Assembly (NCBI RefSeq): GCF_003569765.1
Contig: NZ_QXMG01000001.1
Coordinates: 265,084 to 329,083 of the forward strand
Direction: 5' to 3'
DNA: 64,000 bases
Source of the DNA: Caldimonas tepidiphila
Lineage (GTDB): Bacteria > Pseudomonadota > Gammaproteobacteria > Burkholderiales > Burkholderiaceae_C
Positions 8,985 through 18,213 of the stretch are shown in pieces (position 1 is the stretch's first letter; each line of letters opens with the position of its first letter). The position numbers were made by a program, and so were the translations under genes. The notes under the pieces were generated by a model. That model was not told the origin of the DNA. It made no database searches and saw only the letters and a list, made by a program, of their open reading frames with translations.

Positions 8985-9624
8985 CCTTGCGCCGCAGCGC
9001 CTGCCACAGCCGCCAGCCCAGCAGCAGCGCGACGATCGCCGCGTAGACCGCCACCTCGGCGAAGTCGTTCTTGCCGGCGCGCATCCAGAAGAAGTGCAGC
9101 AGCGCGAGCAGCGCCACCGCGTAGACCGCGCGGTGCAGCGCCTGCCAGCGCGCGGCGCCCAGCGCCTTGATCGCCCGGTTGAACGAGGTCGCCGCCAACG
9201 GCAGCATCAGCGCCCAGGCGGCGAAGCCGACCAGGATGAAGGGGCGCTTGGCGATGTCGCGGGCGATCTCGTCGGGGTAGAGCCCCATGTCGAACCAGGC
9301 GTAGGCGAGCAGGTGCAGGCTGGCGTAGAAGAAGACGAACAGCCCGAGCATCCGGCGGAAACGCGCCAGCGCCGGCCAGCCGAAGCCCTGGCGCAGCGGC
9401 GTGACCGCGAGCGCGATGCACAGCAGGCGCAGCGTCCAGTCGCCGAGCGAGCGGATCAGGGCCTCGGCCGGGTTGGCGCCGAGCCGGTCCGCCGCCACGC
9501 TGAAGAACAGCCAGACCAGCGGCGCGAGCGCGAGCAGAAACAGCGCCGGCTTCGCGGCGCGGTGCAGCAGCAGCCGGTTCACGCCGGCGGCCCGGGCAGC
9601 CGCGGCGGCGACGGGACTCGCCAC
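8971..9624 (-). CDS. msrQ: MsrQ, haem-binding membrane subunit of MsrPQ
   Basis: This membrane protein of 217 residues is the b-type haem partner of the periplasmic methionine sulfoxide reductase MsrP and passes quinone-pool electrons to it. About six hydrophobic segments are seen. Candidate haem histidines sit in FYASLHLLAYAWFDMG and in WQALHRAVYAVALLALLHFF, matching the family pattern, and the RxxG around RRMLGLFVFFYASLHL is typical. The start is a GTG at 9624, seven bases after the msrP stop, so msrPQ form an operon. The genes upstream on the same strand deal with cytochrome c assembly, consistent with periplasmic redox maintenance. Confidence 0.92.
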   Translation of the reverse strand: MASPVAAAAARAAGVNRLLLHRAAKPALFLLALAPLVWLFFSVAADRLGANPAEALIRSLGDWTLRLLCIALAVTPLRQGFGWPALARFRRMLGLFVFFYASLHLLAYAWFDMGLYPDEIARDIAKRPFILVGFAAWALMLPLAATSFNRAIKALGAARWQALHRAVYAVALLALLHFFWMRAGKNDFAEVAVYAAIVALLLGWRLWQALRRKAARR

Positions 9625-9631
9625 CCGGGCC

Positions 9632-10624
9632 TCAGAAGAACCTGCGCAGGTCCATGCCGGCGTAGAGCGAGCCGACCTGCGCCTCGTAGCCGTTGAACAT
9701 CAGCGTGCGCCGCTTGCGCGCGAACAGCCCGTCCTCGCCGATGCGCCGCTCGGTCGCCTGGCTCCAGCGCGGGTGGTCGACCTCCGGGTTGACGTTGGAG
9801 TAGAAGCCGTACTCCTGCGGCGCGGACTTCATCCACGCGGTGGTCGGCTGCTTCTCGACGAAGCGGATCCGCGCGATCGACTTCGCGCTCTTGAAGCCGT
9901 ACTTCCACGGCACCACGAGGCGCAGCGGCGCGCCGTTCTGCTTGGGCAGCACCTCGCCGTAGAGGCCGAAGGCGAGCAGCGTCAGCGGCTGCATCGCCTC
10001 GTCCATGCGCAGCCCCTCGACATAGGGCCAGTCCAGCACGCGGGAGCGGAGTCCGGGCATCTGCTTCGGGTCGGCGAGGGTGTGGAACTCGACGTACTTC
10101 GCGTTGCCGGTCGGCTCGACGCGCCGGATCAGCTCGGCGAGCGAGTAGCCGACCCAGGGAATCACCATCGACCAGCCCTCGACGCAGCGCAGCCGGTAGG
10201 TGCGCTCCTCCATCGGCGCGAGCTTCAGCAGCGCGTCGAGGTCGAAGGTGCCGGGCTTCCTGACCTCGCCCTCGACCACCACGGTCCACGGCCGCGTCTT
10301 CAGGGCCTGGGCGTGGCGCGCCGGGTCCTCCTTGTCGGTGCCGAACTCGTAGAAGTTGTTGTAGCCGCTCACGTCCTCGTAGGCGGTCGGCTTGTCCATC
10401 GTCACCGCGCCGGGCACCGTGCTGCGTGCGCCGGGCAGCGGCGGCAGCTTTCCGGGGGGCGCGGCCTGCGCGAAGGCCTCGCGCCCGGCCCAGGCGGCGA
10501 GCGCCGCGCCCGCGCCGCCGGCGGCCATCCAGCGCAGCCAGTCGCGGCGCTGCTCGTAGACGGCGCGCGGCGTGATCTCGGACGACAGCGGGTGCTCGAA
10601 ACCCCGTTCCTTGCGCTTGGACAT
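9632..10624 (-). CDS. msrP: MsrP, periplasmic Mo-dependent methionine sulfoxide reductase catalytic subunit
   Basis: This is the molybdopterin catalytic subunit (formerly YedY), 330 residues, which reduces methionine sulfoxide in periplasmic proteins. A twin-arginine-type leader is visible ([13 protein letters not shown] followed by an Ala-rich stretch). The family block [17 protein letters not shown] contains the cysteine that ligates molybdenum. The ATG at 10624 is preferred over an in-frame TTG three bases upstream because AGGAG lies at the right distance. It heads the msrPQ pair and follows ccsB by about 95 bp. Export folded through the Tat system is expected from the leader. Confidence 0.94.
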   Translation of the reverse strand: MSKRKERGFEHPLSSEITPRAVYEQRRDWLRWMAAGGAGAALAAWAGREAFAQAAPPGKLPPLPGARSTVPGAVTMDKPTAYEDVSGYNNFYEFGTDKEDPARHAQALKTRPWTVVVEGEVRKPGTFDLDALLKLAPMEERTYRLRCVEGWSMVIPWVGYSLAELIRRVEPTGNAKYVEFHTLADPKQMPGLRSRVLDWPYVEGLRMDEAMQPLTLLAFGLYGEVLPKQNGAPLRLVVPWKYGFKSAKSIARIRFVEKQPTTAWMKSAPQEYGFYSNVNPEVDHPRWSQATERRIGEDGLFARKRRTLMFNGYEAQVGSLYAGMDLRRFF

Positions 10625-10718
10625 CAATGACTCCTGCGGCGTGTGGGACTCCCGCCGGTGGGTGGAAGGATCAGGTTCGACATGCCGCGGGAGCGCCGGT
10701 TCCGGCCGGGGACGGGAA

Positions 10719-12065
10719 TCAGAGCTCGCCGTAGGAGTGCAGCCCCGACAGGAACATGTTGACGCCGAGGAAGGCGAAGGTCGTGACGACCAGGCCCACC
10801 AGCGCCCACCAAGCGGCGACCGTGCCGCGCAGGCCCTTCATCAGCCGCATGTGCAGCCAGGCCGCGTAGTTGAGCCAGACGATCAGCGCCCAGGTCTCCT
10901 TCGGGTCCCAGCTCCAGTAGCCGCCCCAGGCCTCGGCGGCCCACAGCGCGCCGAGGATGGTGGCGATCGTGAAGAAGGCGAAGCCGACCGCGATCGCCTT
11001 GTACATCACGTCGTCGAGGACTTCCGGCGCCGGCAGCCGCTCGGCGATGCGCCGGCGCGCGGCGAGGATGCCGCCGACGATCAGCGCCGAGATGCCGAAG
11101 TACAGCGCCCAGTAGGTGCTCAGGCCCCCTTCCGCGCCGGGCGACTTGCGGAACACCAGCGGCTCGAAGCAGAGGATGACGCCGAGCAGCCACAGCGGCG
11201 CGAGCTTCCACCAGCGCGTCTCGCTCGCGTGCTGGCGCACCAGGTAGGCGAAGGCCACCATCGCGGCGATCGCGAAGGTGCCGTAGCCGATGAAGTTGGC
11301 CGGCACGTGCAGCTTCATCCACCAGCTCTGCAGCGCCGGCACCAGCGGCTGGATCGCATGCGCCTCGCGCTCGACCGTGTACCACAGCAGGAAGCCGGTC
11401 GCGGCGCTGACGACGAGCATCACGAAGGCGCCGAGCGCGCGGGTGCGGTAGTGGTGCTCGTAGTAGAGGTAGAACAGCGCCGTCATCCAGACGAACATCA
11501 CGAACACCTCGTAGAGGTTGCTCACCGGGATGTGGCCGATGTCGGGCCCGATCTGGTGGCTCTCGTACCAGCGCACCAGCGTGCCGACCAGCGCCATGAA
11601 TACCGCGGCCCAGGCCAGGCGCGAGCCGATCGTCTGTGCGGTGCCTTCGGTGCCGCGCCCGAAGAAGCCGATCCAGTAGAACGCCGTGCTCATGAACACG
11701 AGCATGCTCATCCACAGGATCGCGCTCTGGCTCGACAGGAAGTACTTCAGCAGGAACACGTTGTCGGCCTGCGCGAGGTCGGCGCCGAAGGCGTCGGGGG
11801 TGCGCCCGTAGAGCGCGATCGCGAGCAGCGACGCGGCGGCGACGCCGAGCATCAGGGGTTTCAGCCGACCCCAGAACCAGCCGAGCCAGATCAGCGACGG
11901 CGCGCTGCCGGCGAGGATCCACTGCTCGTACTCGTTCATCGCGCCGCTGTAGCGGCTGAAGGCGAAGCCGGTACCGGCGATCACCAGCGCGGCGAACAGC
12001 CAGTCGAACCAGCTGCGGCGGGCGAAGTAGCCCGGGGCGTTCAAGTCGAGGGTCGTGGTGGTCAT
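10719..12065 (-). CDS. ccsB: CcsB/CcsA (ResC-like) cytochrome c synthase membrane subunit
   Basis: This polytopic membrane protein of 448 residues belongs to System II cytochrome c biogenesis. It contains the WWD haem-handling motif as [19 protein letters not shown] near the C-terminus, plus [11 protein letters not shown] and conserved histidines in [18 protein letters not shown]. Together with ResB it exports haem and attaches it to CxxCH apoproteins in the periplasm. The reading frame continues upstream into the resB region, but the ATG at 12065 overlaps the resB stop as ATGA and starts the recognisable protein. The upstream gene order, di-haem cytochrome c then resB then ccsB, fits its job. 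Confidence 0.94.
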   Translation of the reverse strand: MTTTTLDLNAPGYFARRSWFDWLFAALVIAGTGFAFSRYSGAMNEYEQWILAGSAPSLIWLGWFWGRLKPLMLGVAAASLLAIALYGRTPDAFGADLAQADNVFLLKYFLSSQSAILWMSMLVFMSTAFYWIGFFGRGTEGTAQTIGSRLAWAAVFMALVGTLVRWYESHQIGPDIGHIPVSNLYEVFVMFVWMTALFYLYYEHHYRTRALGAFVMLVVSAATGFLLWYTVEREAHAIQPLVPALQSWWMKLHVPANFIGYGTFAIAAMVAFAYLVRQHASETRWWKLAPLWLLGVILCFEPLVFRKSPGAEGGLSTYWALYFGISALIVGGILAARRRIAERLPAPEVLDDVMYKAIAVGFAFFTIATILGALWAAEAWGGYWSWDPKETWALIVWLNYAAWLHMRLMKGLRGTVAAWWALVGLVVTTFAFLGVNMFLSGLHSYGEL

Positions 12066-14200
12066 GCGGCCTCCGGGGGGCGCTGGGCGGCGCGGGTATC
12101 GAGCAGGTGCCGGCGCAGGTCCTCGAACTCGCGGTCGAGGTCCAGCGTCTGGCGCGTGGTGGACAGCGCGGCAGTGAGCTGGGTGGAACCCTCGCCGGCC
12201 GGCTGCAGCCAGATCCACAGCCGGCGCTCCTTCACGTAGAGCATCGCGAACACGCCGATGACGAGGAACAGGCAGCCGAGGTAGACCAGCGTCTTGCCCG
12301 GCGCGCGCGCGAGCTGGAAGACGCTCGCCTGCACCTGCGTGAAGTCCTTGAGCTGGAACAGCACCGGCGCGGGATAGAAGAAGGAGTCGCTGAGCGACAG
12401 CACCGACTGCGTCATGAAGGCCTGCGTGACGCCGTCGGGCGGCAGCGGCTTCAGGCCCGCCTGCTCGCGGCTGAGCTGCAGCAGCTCGAACAGCACGCCG
12501 TTCATGATGCGGATCAGCACCTCCGAGGCGCGCGCGCGCTCGGCCTCGGGCACGTTGGCCTCGATGAAGTCGGAGATCGCCTGCAGGCCCCCCGGCGCCG
12601 CGTCGCCGGACTTCACCGGCTCGGCGCCGGCGAACAGGTTCATGCTGCGCCGCGCCGAGACCGCGAGCTGCTCGGCGAGCTCGGGCCGGCCCTCGGGCAG
12701 CGCCTGCGCGACGTAGCGCGCCACCGCGCGGTCGCGCAGGCGCGGGTCGTGCAGCGCGTCGCGCAGCCGCATCCAGCCCTCGAGGCTGCCGCTCTCGTCC
12801 GCCGGGATGCGCAGGTAGCGGAAGGGCTCGGCCGGCGTGTCGCGCATGCCGGCGAGGAAGACGCGCTGGCCGTCGATCTCGATCGGCAGCATGTAGTTGT
12901 TGAACTCGCGCGCCTGGCCGCTCGCGTCGCGCAGCTTGTAGCTCACCGAGGGGCCGACGTTGCTCAGCTGTCGCTCGGTGCGCGTCTTGACGCCCGAGCC
13001 GAGGTGGCTCTCGAGGCTGCGCGCGAGGTCGACCTTGCGCACGTCGGCGCCGCTGCCGCCGCCGTTCGCCCCGTCGCTCATGTTCTCGACGTTGACGACG
13101 CGCAGGCCGACGAACTCGAGCGTGAGCTTCTCGTCGCGGTTGGTGAGCACCGTCGAGCCGCCGATCTCGCCCTCGACCTCGAAGCGCTGCCCGCCCTGGC
13201 GCAGCGGCCAGCCCTGCAGCGTGAGCCGGGAGCCGCCGTCGTCGAAGCTCGACTGGTAGATCGCGATGCCGCGGTGGTAGGCCGGCTCGTTGACCTTCAC
13301 GGTGGCGGGCCTCTTCTCGCCGGTCTCGTGGTCGTGGATCACGATCTCGCTCGCGAAGAGCTTGGGCATGCCGGTGTCGTAGTACTCGACGATGAACTTC
13401 TTCAACTCGATCGAGAACGGCAGGTCCTGGATCACGACGCCGTCGGCAAGGTTCAGGATCGCCGCGTTGCCGACCGCACCCTCGGGCACCAGCATGTTGC
13501 CGCGGAAGGTCGGGTTGGTGGCGGCGAGGCGGTGCTGCGCCGGCACGTCGCGGATGAAGCCGCCCCCCATGTAGGGCGTCTTGTCGGCGAGCGCCATCTG
13601 CGCGCGCACGATCAGGTCGCCGTCGAGCAGGCCGCCGACGCAGATCAGCACGATCGCCGAGTGCGCGGCGATGTAGCCGAGCTTGTTGGCCGCGCCCTTC
13701 TTGGCCGCGACCATCACGCCGTGCTCGCGCACCTGCGCGCGCGCCTTCCAGCCGTTGCGCTGCAGCAGGCGCGAGAGGCGGTCGAGCGCCTGCTGGGGCG
13801 TCTCGGCGAGCGAGCCCGAGGTCTTGTGGTGGAAGGCCGACAGGCTCTGCTCGCGCACGTGCTCCTTGTAGGTCTTCAGGTCCGCGAGGATCTTCGGCGT
13901 GTGGCGCGCGATGCACAGGCTCGTGGAGATCACGAGGAAGGCCAGGATCAGCAGGAACCACCACGCGCTGTAGACCGCGTACAGGTTCAGCGCGCCGAAC
14001 ACTTCGGCCCAGAAGGGACCGAACTGGTTGACGTAGTTGTTGAAGGGCTCGTGCTGCTTGACGACGGTGCCGATCACCGAGGCGATGCAGATGATCGTCA
14101 GCAGGGCGATCGCGAATCGCATCGAGGACAGCAGTTCCACTGCATCGCGCAGCTTGCGCGATCCGGATCGCACTTCAAGACCGGTGGTGGAGGCTGACAT
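12062..14200 (-). CDS. resB: ResB-like cytochrome c biogenesis protein
   Basis: This is the 712-residue ResB partner of CcsB. Three hydrophobic segments lie in the first 210 residues: LLSSMRFAIALLTIICIASV with a following VVKQHEPFNNYVNQFGPFW, WWFLLILAFLVISTSLCIAR, and YIAAHSAIVLICVGGLLDG. A long periplasmic domain follows, and a fourth segment (LVYLGCLFLVIGVFAMLYV) lies near residue 650. This is the standard ResB topology. Its last codon overlaps the ccsB start by four bases. A strong terminator for the upstream cytochrome gene lies 33-72 bp before its start, so resB-ccsB probably have their own promoter or depend on readthrough. Confidence 0.93.
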   Translation of the reverse strand: MSASTTGLEVRSGSRKLRDAVELLSSMRFAIALLTIICIASVIGTVVKQHEPFNNYVNQFGPFWAEVFGALNLYAVYSAWWFLLILAFLVISTSLCIARHTPKILADLKTYKEHVREQSLSAFHHKTSGSLAETPQQALDRLSRLLQRNGWKARAQVREHGVMVAAKKGAANKLGYIAAHSAIVLICVGGLLDGDLIVRAQMALADKTPYMGGGFIRDVPAQHRLAATNPTFRGNMLVPEGAVGNAAILNLADGVVIQDLPFSIELKKFIVEYYDTGMPKLFASEIVIHDHETGEKRPATVKVNEPAYHRGIAIYQSSFDDGGSRLTLQGWPLRQGGQRFEVEGEIGGSTVLTNRDEKLTLEFVGLRVVNVENMSDGANGGGSGADVRKVDLARSLESHLGSGVKTRTERQLSNVGPSVSYKLRDASGQAREFNNYMLPIEIDGQRVFLAGMRDTPAEPFRYLRIPADESGSLEGWMRLRDALHDPRLRDRAVARYVAQALPEGRPELAEQLAVSARRSMNLFAGAEPVKSGDAAPGGLQAISDFIEANVPEAERARASEVLIRIMNGVLFELLQLSREQAGLKPLPPDGVTQAFMTQSVLSLSDSFFYPAPVLFQLKDFTQVQASVFQLARAPGKTLVYLGCLFLVIGVFAMLYVKERRLWIWLQPAGEGSTQLTAALSTTRQTLDLDREFEDLRRHLLDTRAAQRPPEAA

Positions 14201-14232
14201 GGATCAATTATCCCGGGTGGCGAAAAACCACC

Positions 14233-14272
14233 GCAAAAAAAAAGGCGGGCACCCTTTCACAGGCCCCGCCTT
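14233..14272 (-). terminator. Rho-independent terminator after the cytochrome c gene
   Basis: Read on the minus strand, arms AAGGCGGG (14272-14265) and CCCGCCTT (14249-14242) form an 8-bp stem followed immediately by a run of nine T (A run at 14235-14243 on the plus strand). It lies between the cytochrome c stop and the resB start. Confidence 0.85.
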
Positions 14273-14314
14273 CGAGATCTACAGCGAGAGGACGCGACTG
14301 GTCGCGTCTTCGGT

Positions 14315-14929
14315 TCAGCGCAGTCCGGCCACGTAGTCGGACACCGCCTTGATTTCGCGATCCGACATCTTCGCGGCGATCTGCACCATCTGCGAGCTGT
14401 TGGGACGCTTGCCGTCGCGGAAGGCGACCATCTGCGCCTCGACGTAGGGGCCGTGCTGGCTGCCGATGCGCGGGTACTGCGCCGGGATGCCGGCGCCGGT
14501 CGGGCTGTGGCAGGCCGCGCAGGCGGGCACCTGCTTCGACGCGATGCCGCCGCGGTAGATGCTCTCGCCCAGGCGCACCAGGTCCTTCTGCGTCGCGGCG
14601 CCCTTCTCGGCCTGCTTGGAGGCGTAGAAGGCGGAGACGTTGCGCATGTCGTCCTCGCTCAGCATCGAGGCGAAGCCCTGCATCACGGGGCTCGGGCGCT
14701 TGCCGGACTTGAACTCGGCGAGCTGCTTGACCAGGTACTCCGGGTGTTGCCCCTGCAGGATCGGGTTCGCCGGCGCGCCGCGGCTGCCGTCGAAGGTGTG
14801 GCAGGCGGCACACACCTGGGTCGCGATGGCCTGACCCTTTTCGAGGTCGGGCTTCGCCGCGGTTTGGGCCATGGCAGCGGGAGCCACCACCATCGCGGCG
14901 GCCAGCAGCAGGGAGACGACGGGCTTCAT
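14315..14929 (-). CDS. Di-haem c-type cytochrome (cytochrome c4/c553-like)
   Basis: This exported protein of 204 residues has two haem-attachment sites, both CAACH. They come after TQV at about residue 40 and after QVPA at about residue 140, each followed by a typical class I cytochrome half. A signal peptide is evident ([20 protein letters not shown] then AQ). The duplicated layout and length match cytochrome c4, an electron carrier to terminal oxidases. The ATG at 14929 is preferred over one eight codons upstream because it begins the signal peptide. It lies next to resB-ccsB, which would attach its haems, and is divergent from engB with about 40 bp between them. Confidence 0.88.
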   Translation of the reverse strand: MKPVVSLLLAAAMVVAPAAMAQTAAKPDLEKGQAIATQVCAACHTFDGSRGAPANPILQGQHPEYLVKQLAEFKSGKRPSPVMQGFASMLSEDDMRNVSAFYASKQAEKGAATQKDLVRLGESIYRGGIASKQVPACAACHSPTGAGIPAQYPRIGSQHGPYVEAQMVAFRDGKRPNSSQMVQIAAKMSDREIKAVSDYVAGLR

Positions 14930-14970
14930 GCTTTGAAAAGGGTTGGGGTACAAAACCTAGGGATTTTACA

Positions 14971-15762
14971 ATGGTCCGCAGCATGACCGACCAAAATACT
15001 CCAGGGGCCGCGCGAAGCGAATCCGCGCGCCCCGCCCCGGCCGCCCCGTCCCCCGGCAAGGCCGCCCTCGCGTGGGCCCACACCGCCCGCTTCCTGACCA
15101 CCGCCAGCGCGCTGCACCAGCTGCCCACCACCGAGCTACCGGAGATCGCCTTCGTCGGCCGCTCCAACGCCGGCAAGTCCACCGCCATCAACACGCTGAC
15201 GCAGCAGCGCCAGCTCGCCTTCGCGTCGAAGAAGCCCGGCCGCACGCAGCACATCAACCTGTTCGAGCTCGGCCCCAAGAACGCCGCCGACACGCTGCTC
15301 GCCGACCTGCCCGGCTACGGCTACGCCGCGGTCGAGCGCGCCGCCAAGCTGCGCTGGCAGCAGGTGATGGCCGACTACCTGGAGATCCGCCGCAACCTCG
15401 GCGGCGTGGTGCTGATGGTCGATTCGCGCCACGGCCTGACCGACCTCGACCGGCAACTGCTGCAGTTCGTGTCGCCGCGCGTCGGCACCGGCGAGATGAA
15501 GCTGCTGGTGCTGCTGACCAAGGCCGACAAGCTCAACCGCAAGGAGAGCGCCGAGGCGCTGCGCAAGGTGCAGGAGATGCTCGGCGAGATCGCCACCGAC
15601 GAGGCCGACATCTCGGTGCTGCTGTTCTCCGCGCTCAAGCGCACCGGGCTCGAGGACCTGGCGCTGACGCTGCGCGGCTGGACGCAAGCGCTGCAAGTGC
15701 CGCAAGCTGTGCCGCAGGACGCACCGGAAACGCCGGAAACGCCTCCGGCCGGCGAGCCGTGA
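14971..15762 (+). CDS. engB: EngB/YihA ribosome biogenesis GTPase
   Basis: This GTPase of the YihA/YsxC type, needed for 50S subunit assembly, has 263 residues. All G motifs are visible: GRSNAGKST (G1), the KPGRTQ switch, DLPGYG (G3), LTKADK (G4) and FSALK (G5). A Pro/Ala-rich extension of about 35 residues precedes the G domain and a Pro/Glu-rich tail follows it; both vary in the family. An ATG four codons in (14983) is a possible alternative start. It is divergent from the cytochrome c gene and ends 70 bp before tRNA-Met. Confidence 0.93.
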   Translation: MVRSMTDQNTPGAARSESARPAPAAPSPGKAALAWAHTARFLTTASALHQLPTTELPEIAFVGRSNAGKSTAINTLTQQRQLAFASKKPGRTQHINLFELGPKNAADTLLADLPGYGYAAVERAAKLRWQQVMADYLEIRRNLGGVVLMVDSRHGLTDLDRQLLQFVSPRVGTGEMKLLVLLTKADKLNRKESAEALRKVQEMLGEIATDEADISVLLFSALKRTGLEDLALTLRGWTQALQVPQAVPQDAPETPETPPAGEP

Positions 15763-15791
15763 GAAATTTCAAGAAATTTTCGCAAAAGCTC

Positions 15792-15821
15792 TTGCCAACC
15801 CGGCAGGGTCGGCGCTAGAGT
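15792..15821 (+). promoter_or_regulatory. Sigma70-like promoter of tRNA-Met
   Basis: TTGCCA (15792-15797) and TAGAGT (15816-15821) are separated by 18 bp and end about 11 bp before the mature 5' end of the tRNA. Position and match fit a sigma70 promoter. Confidence 0.55.
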
Positions 15822-15832
15822 AGCGGTCTGTT

Positions 15833-15909
<77 letters not shown>

Positions 15910-15918
15910 AAAAATCCA

Positions 15919-15955
15919 AAAGCCTTGTGAAGCAGTGCCTCACAGGGCTTTTTCG
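15919..15955 (+). terminator. Terminator after tRNA-Met
   Basis: AGCCTTGTGA (15921-15930) pairs with TCACAGGGCT (15940-15949), a 10-bp stem with one G-T pair, followed by TTTTCG. It starts 12 nt after the tRNA CCA end. Confidence 0.85.
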
Positions 15956-16030
15956 TTTGCGAGAGACTTCCCGGCCTGTCCCGACCCCTGGCCGGCGAGT
16001 CGGCCCCTGCACAGCCCCTGGATCCACACC

Positions 16031-16423
16031 ATGACCCGCTGTCCTCCCGCCTGGCCCGCCCTCGCGCTGGCCGCCGCGCTCGCCCTGCCCGCCACCGCGC
16101 AGGAACAGGTGCAGCGCAGCTTCCCGCAGAACGCGCTGCGCGGCCAGATCGCCGTCGTGCAGCCGCCCGAGATCACGCTCAACGGCCAGCCGGCGCGCCT
16201 CGCGCCCGGCGCGCGCATCCGCGGCCGCGACAACCTGCTGGTGATGTCCGGCGCGATCGTCGGCCAGGCCTTCCCGGCGAACTACACGCTGGACACCTAC
16301 GGCCTGGTGATGGACGTCTGGCTGCTGCGCCCCGAGGAGGCCGGGCGACCCTGGCCCCGGACCCCGCAGGAAGCCGCCGCCCTGAATTTCGACCCGGTCG
16401 CGCAGACCTGGTCCAAGCGCTGA
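16031..16423 (+). CDS. Small exported protein of unknown function
   Basis: I do not recognise a named family. The 130-residue product has a clear signal peptide (a hydrophobic Ala/Leu run ending PATAQEQ). The mature part has the blocks [29 protein letters not shown] and LPRP-like loops, and ends QTWSKR. It appears soluble and periplasmic. The frame is open back into the tRNA terminator, so the ATG at 16031, which begins the signal peptide, was chosen. It ends 11 bp before miaB and could be cotranscribed with it; small exported proteins in this position are seen in related bacteria, but a link with tRNA modification is not implied. Confidence 0.75.
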   Translation: MTRCPPAWPALALAAALALPATAQEQVQRSFPQNALRGQIAVVQPPEITLNGQPARLAPGARIRGRDNLLVMSGAIVGQAFPANYTLDTYGLVMDVWLLRPEEAGRPWPRTPQEAAALNFDPVAQTWSKR

Positions 16424-16434
16424 AGGACCCCGAC

Positions 16435-17781
16435 ATGAGCGACGCCAAGACCGGCAAGAAGGTCTACATCAAGACCTTCGGCTGCCAGATGAACGAGTAC
16501 GACTCGGACAAGATGTCCGACGTGCTGGGCGCGGCCCAGGGCTACGAGCCCACCGACGACCCCGAGCAGGCCGACCTGATCCTCTTCAACACCTGCTCGG
16601 TACGCGAGAAGGCGCAGGAGAAGGTCTTCTCCGACCTCGGCCGCATCAAGCACCTGAAGGCCAAGGGCGTGAAGATCGGCGTCGGCGGCTGCGTCGCGAG
16701 CCAGGAAGGCGCCGCGATCATCGAGCGCGCGCCCTACGTCGACGTGGTCTTCGGCCCGCAGACGCTGCACCGCCTGCCCGAGATGCTGGCGCGCCGCGAC
16801 GAGACCAAGCGCCCGCAGGTCGACATCAGCTTCCCCGAGATCGAGAAGTTCGACCACCTGCCGCCCGCGCGCGTCGAGGGCTCATCCGCCTTCGTGTCGA
16901 TCATGGAAGGCTGCTCGAAGTACTGCAGCTACTGCGTCGTGCCCTACACCCGCGGCGAGGAGGTCTCGCGCCCGTTCGAGGACGTGCTGGTGGAGGTCGC
17001 GGGCCTCGCCGACCAGGGCGTCAGGGAAGTGACGCTGCTCGGCCAGAACGTCAACGCCTACCGGGGAAAGATGGGCGAGTCGGGCGAGATCGCCGACTTC
17101 GCGCTGCTGATCGAGTACGTCGCCGAGATCCCCGGCATCGAGCGCATCCGCTACACGACGAGCCACCCGAACGAGTTCACGCAGCGCCTGATCGACGTGT
17201 ACGAGAAGGTGCCGCAACTCGTCAGCCATCTGCACCTGCCGGTGCAGCACGGCTCGGACCGCATCCTGATGGCGATGAAGCGCGGTTACACCGCGCTGGA
17301 ATACAAGAGCACGATCCGCAAGCTGCGCGCGGTGCGCCCCGGGATCAGCCTGTCGAGCGACTTCATCGTCGGCTTCCCTGGCGAGACCGAGGACGACTTC
17401 CAGAAGATGATGAAGCTGATCGAGGACGTCGGCTTCGACGCGAGCTTCAGCTTCGTGTTCAGCCCGCGGCCGGGCACGCCCGCGGCGGCGCTGCACGACG
17501 ACACGCCCAAGGAGGTCAAGCTCGCGCGGCTGCAGACGCTGCAGGCGGCGATCGAGGCCAACGTGCGCCGCATCAGCGACAGCCGCGTGGGCACCGTGCA
17601 GCGCATCCTGGTCGAGGGCCCCTCGCGCAAGGACCCGAACGAGCTGATGGGCCGCACCGAGTGCAACCGCATCGTCAACTTCGCGGGCGCCCCGCGCCTC
17701 GCGGGCCGGATGATCGACGTGAGGATCACCAGCGCCCTGCCGCACTCGCTGCGCGGCGAGGTGCTCACCCGCGGCGACTGA
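16435..17781 (+). CDS. miaB: MiaB, tRNA-2-methylthio-N6-dimethylallyladenosine synthase
   Basis: This radical-SAM methylthiotransferase of 448 residues adds the ms2 group to i6A37 of tRNAs reading UNN codons. The N-terminal UPF0004 domain carries three Fe-S cysteines, in [29 protein letters not shown] and GVGGCVAS. The radical-SAM cluster motif CxxxCxxC is [10 protein letters not shown]-terminal TRAM domain follows ([16 protein letters not shown]). The length matches the family. The upstream tRNA-Met gene and exported-protein gene are on the same strand. The next gene downstream is on the opposite strand, so miaB ends its unit. Confidence 0.97.
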   Translation: MSDAKTGKKVYIKTFGCQMNEYDSDKMSDVLGAAQGYEPTDDPEQADLILFNTCSVREKAQEKVFSDLGRIKHLKAKGVKIGVGGCVASQEGAAIIERAPYVDVVFGPQTLHRLPEMLARRDETKRPQVDISFPEIEKFDHLPPARVEGSSAFVSIMEGCSKYCSYCVVPYTRGEEVSRPFEDVLVEVAGLADQGVREVTLLGQNVNAYRGKMGESGEIADFALLIEYVAEIPGIERIRYTTSHPNEFTQRLIDVYEKVPQLVSHLHLPVQHGSDRILMAMKRGYTALEYKSTIRKLRAVRPGISLSSDFIVGFPGETEDDFQKMMKLIEDVGFDASFSFVFSPRPGTPAAALHDDTPKEVKLARLQTLQAAIEANVRRISDSRVGTVQRILVEGPSRKDPNELMGRTECNRIVNFAGAPRLAGRMIDVRITSALPHSLRGEVLTRGD

Positions 17782-17806
17782 AGCCGCCTCCCTGCCGCGC
17801 CCGGGC

Positions 17807-18079
17807 TCAGTTCCGGCGCGGCAGCCAGCCCAGCGCCACGGCGATCGCGAGCACCATTGCGCCGTGCGTCAGCATCAGCCCGTCGCGCCCCTCGAGCGCC
17901 AGCCCGCCGAGCACCGCCAGCACAGCGGCGGTGGCGCTCCAGGCCAGCATGCGCGTCAGCGGAACAGCCCCGAGCGCCGCGCCGCCGATGAGCTTGGCCA
18001 GCAGCGAGGCGATCAGCGCGGTGCCGAGCGGCAGCGCGAAGAGGTTGGCGAGATGCAGCAGCGCGTCGATCGGACTCAT
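17807..18079 (-). CDS. Small membrane protein, unknown function
   Basis: This product of 90 residues has about three hydrophobic segments (LANLFALPLGTALIASLLAK, MLAWSATAAVLAVLGGLAL and GAMVLAIAVALGWL) and a short basic end (PRRN). No family is recognised with certainty. The ATG at 18079 gives a natural membrane protein start; the frame is open further upstream, but that part is Pro/Arg-rich and unlikely to be coding. It converges with miaB (25 bp) and is divergent from hemA. The FNR-like site at 18138-18151 lies between the two starts and could serve either gene. Confidence 0.6.
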   Translation of the reverse strand: MSPIDALLHLANLFALPLGTALIASLLAKLIGGAALGAVPLTRMLAWSATAAVLAVLGGLALEGRDGLMLTHGAMVLAIAVALGWLPRRN

Positions 18080-18137
18080 GGAAGGCAGGCGGGCAGGGGT
18101 GAAGAGCGGGCCGCCTCGCCCACACGGACGGCATGGC

Positions 18138-18151
18138 TTGACCCATATCAA
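18138..18151. promoter_or_regulatory. FNR/ANR-like box upstream of hemA
   Basis: TTGAC-CCAT-ATCAA differs from the FNR/ANR consensus TTGAT-N4-ATCAA at one base. It lies 63-76 bp upstream of the hemA ATG. ANR control of hemA is established in Pseudomonas; its use here is inference. A TATAAT (18202-18207) lies closer to hemA, only 6 nt before the ATG. Confidence 0.5.
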
Positions 18152-18213
18152 GACATCAAGGGTCTAAGCTCCGGCCAAGTCCTTGAATAAGCTCGAAATT
18201 TTATAATCGGTCC

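Noticed and set aside
10719..13964. A 1081-codon minus-strand frame
   Set aside because: Only the part from 12065 down is a recognisable protein (CcsB). The rest is the open out-of-frame reading of resB in GC-rich DNA.
12107..14197. A 696-codon plus-strand frame opposite resB
   Set aside because: Composition is that of an antisense shadow (Leu/Ala/Arg/His/Asp repeats) and the resB call on the other strand is clear.
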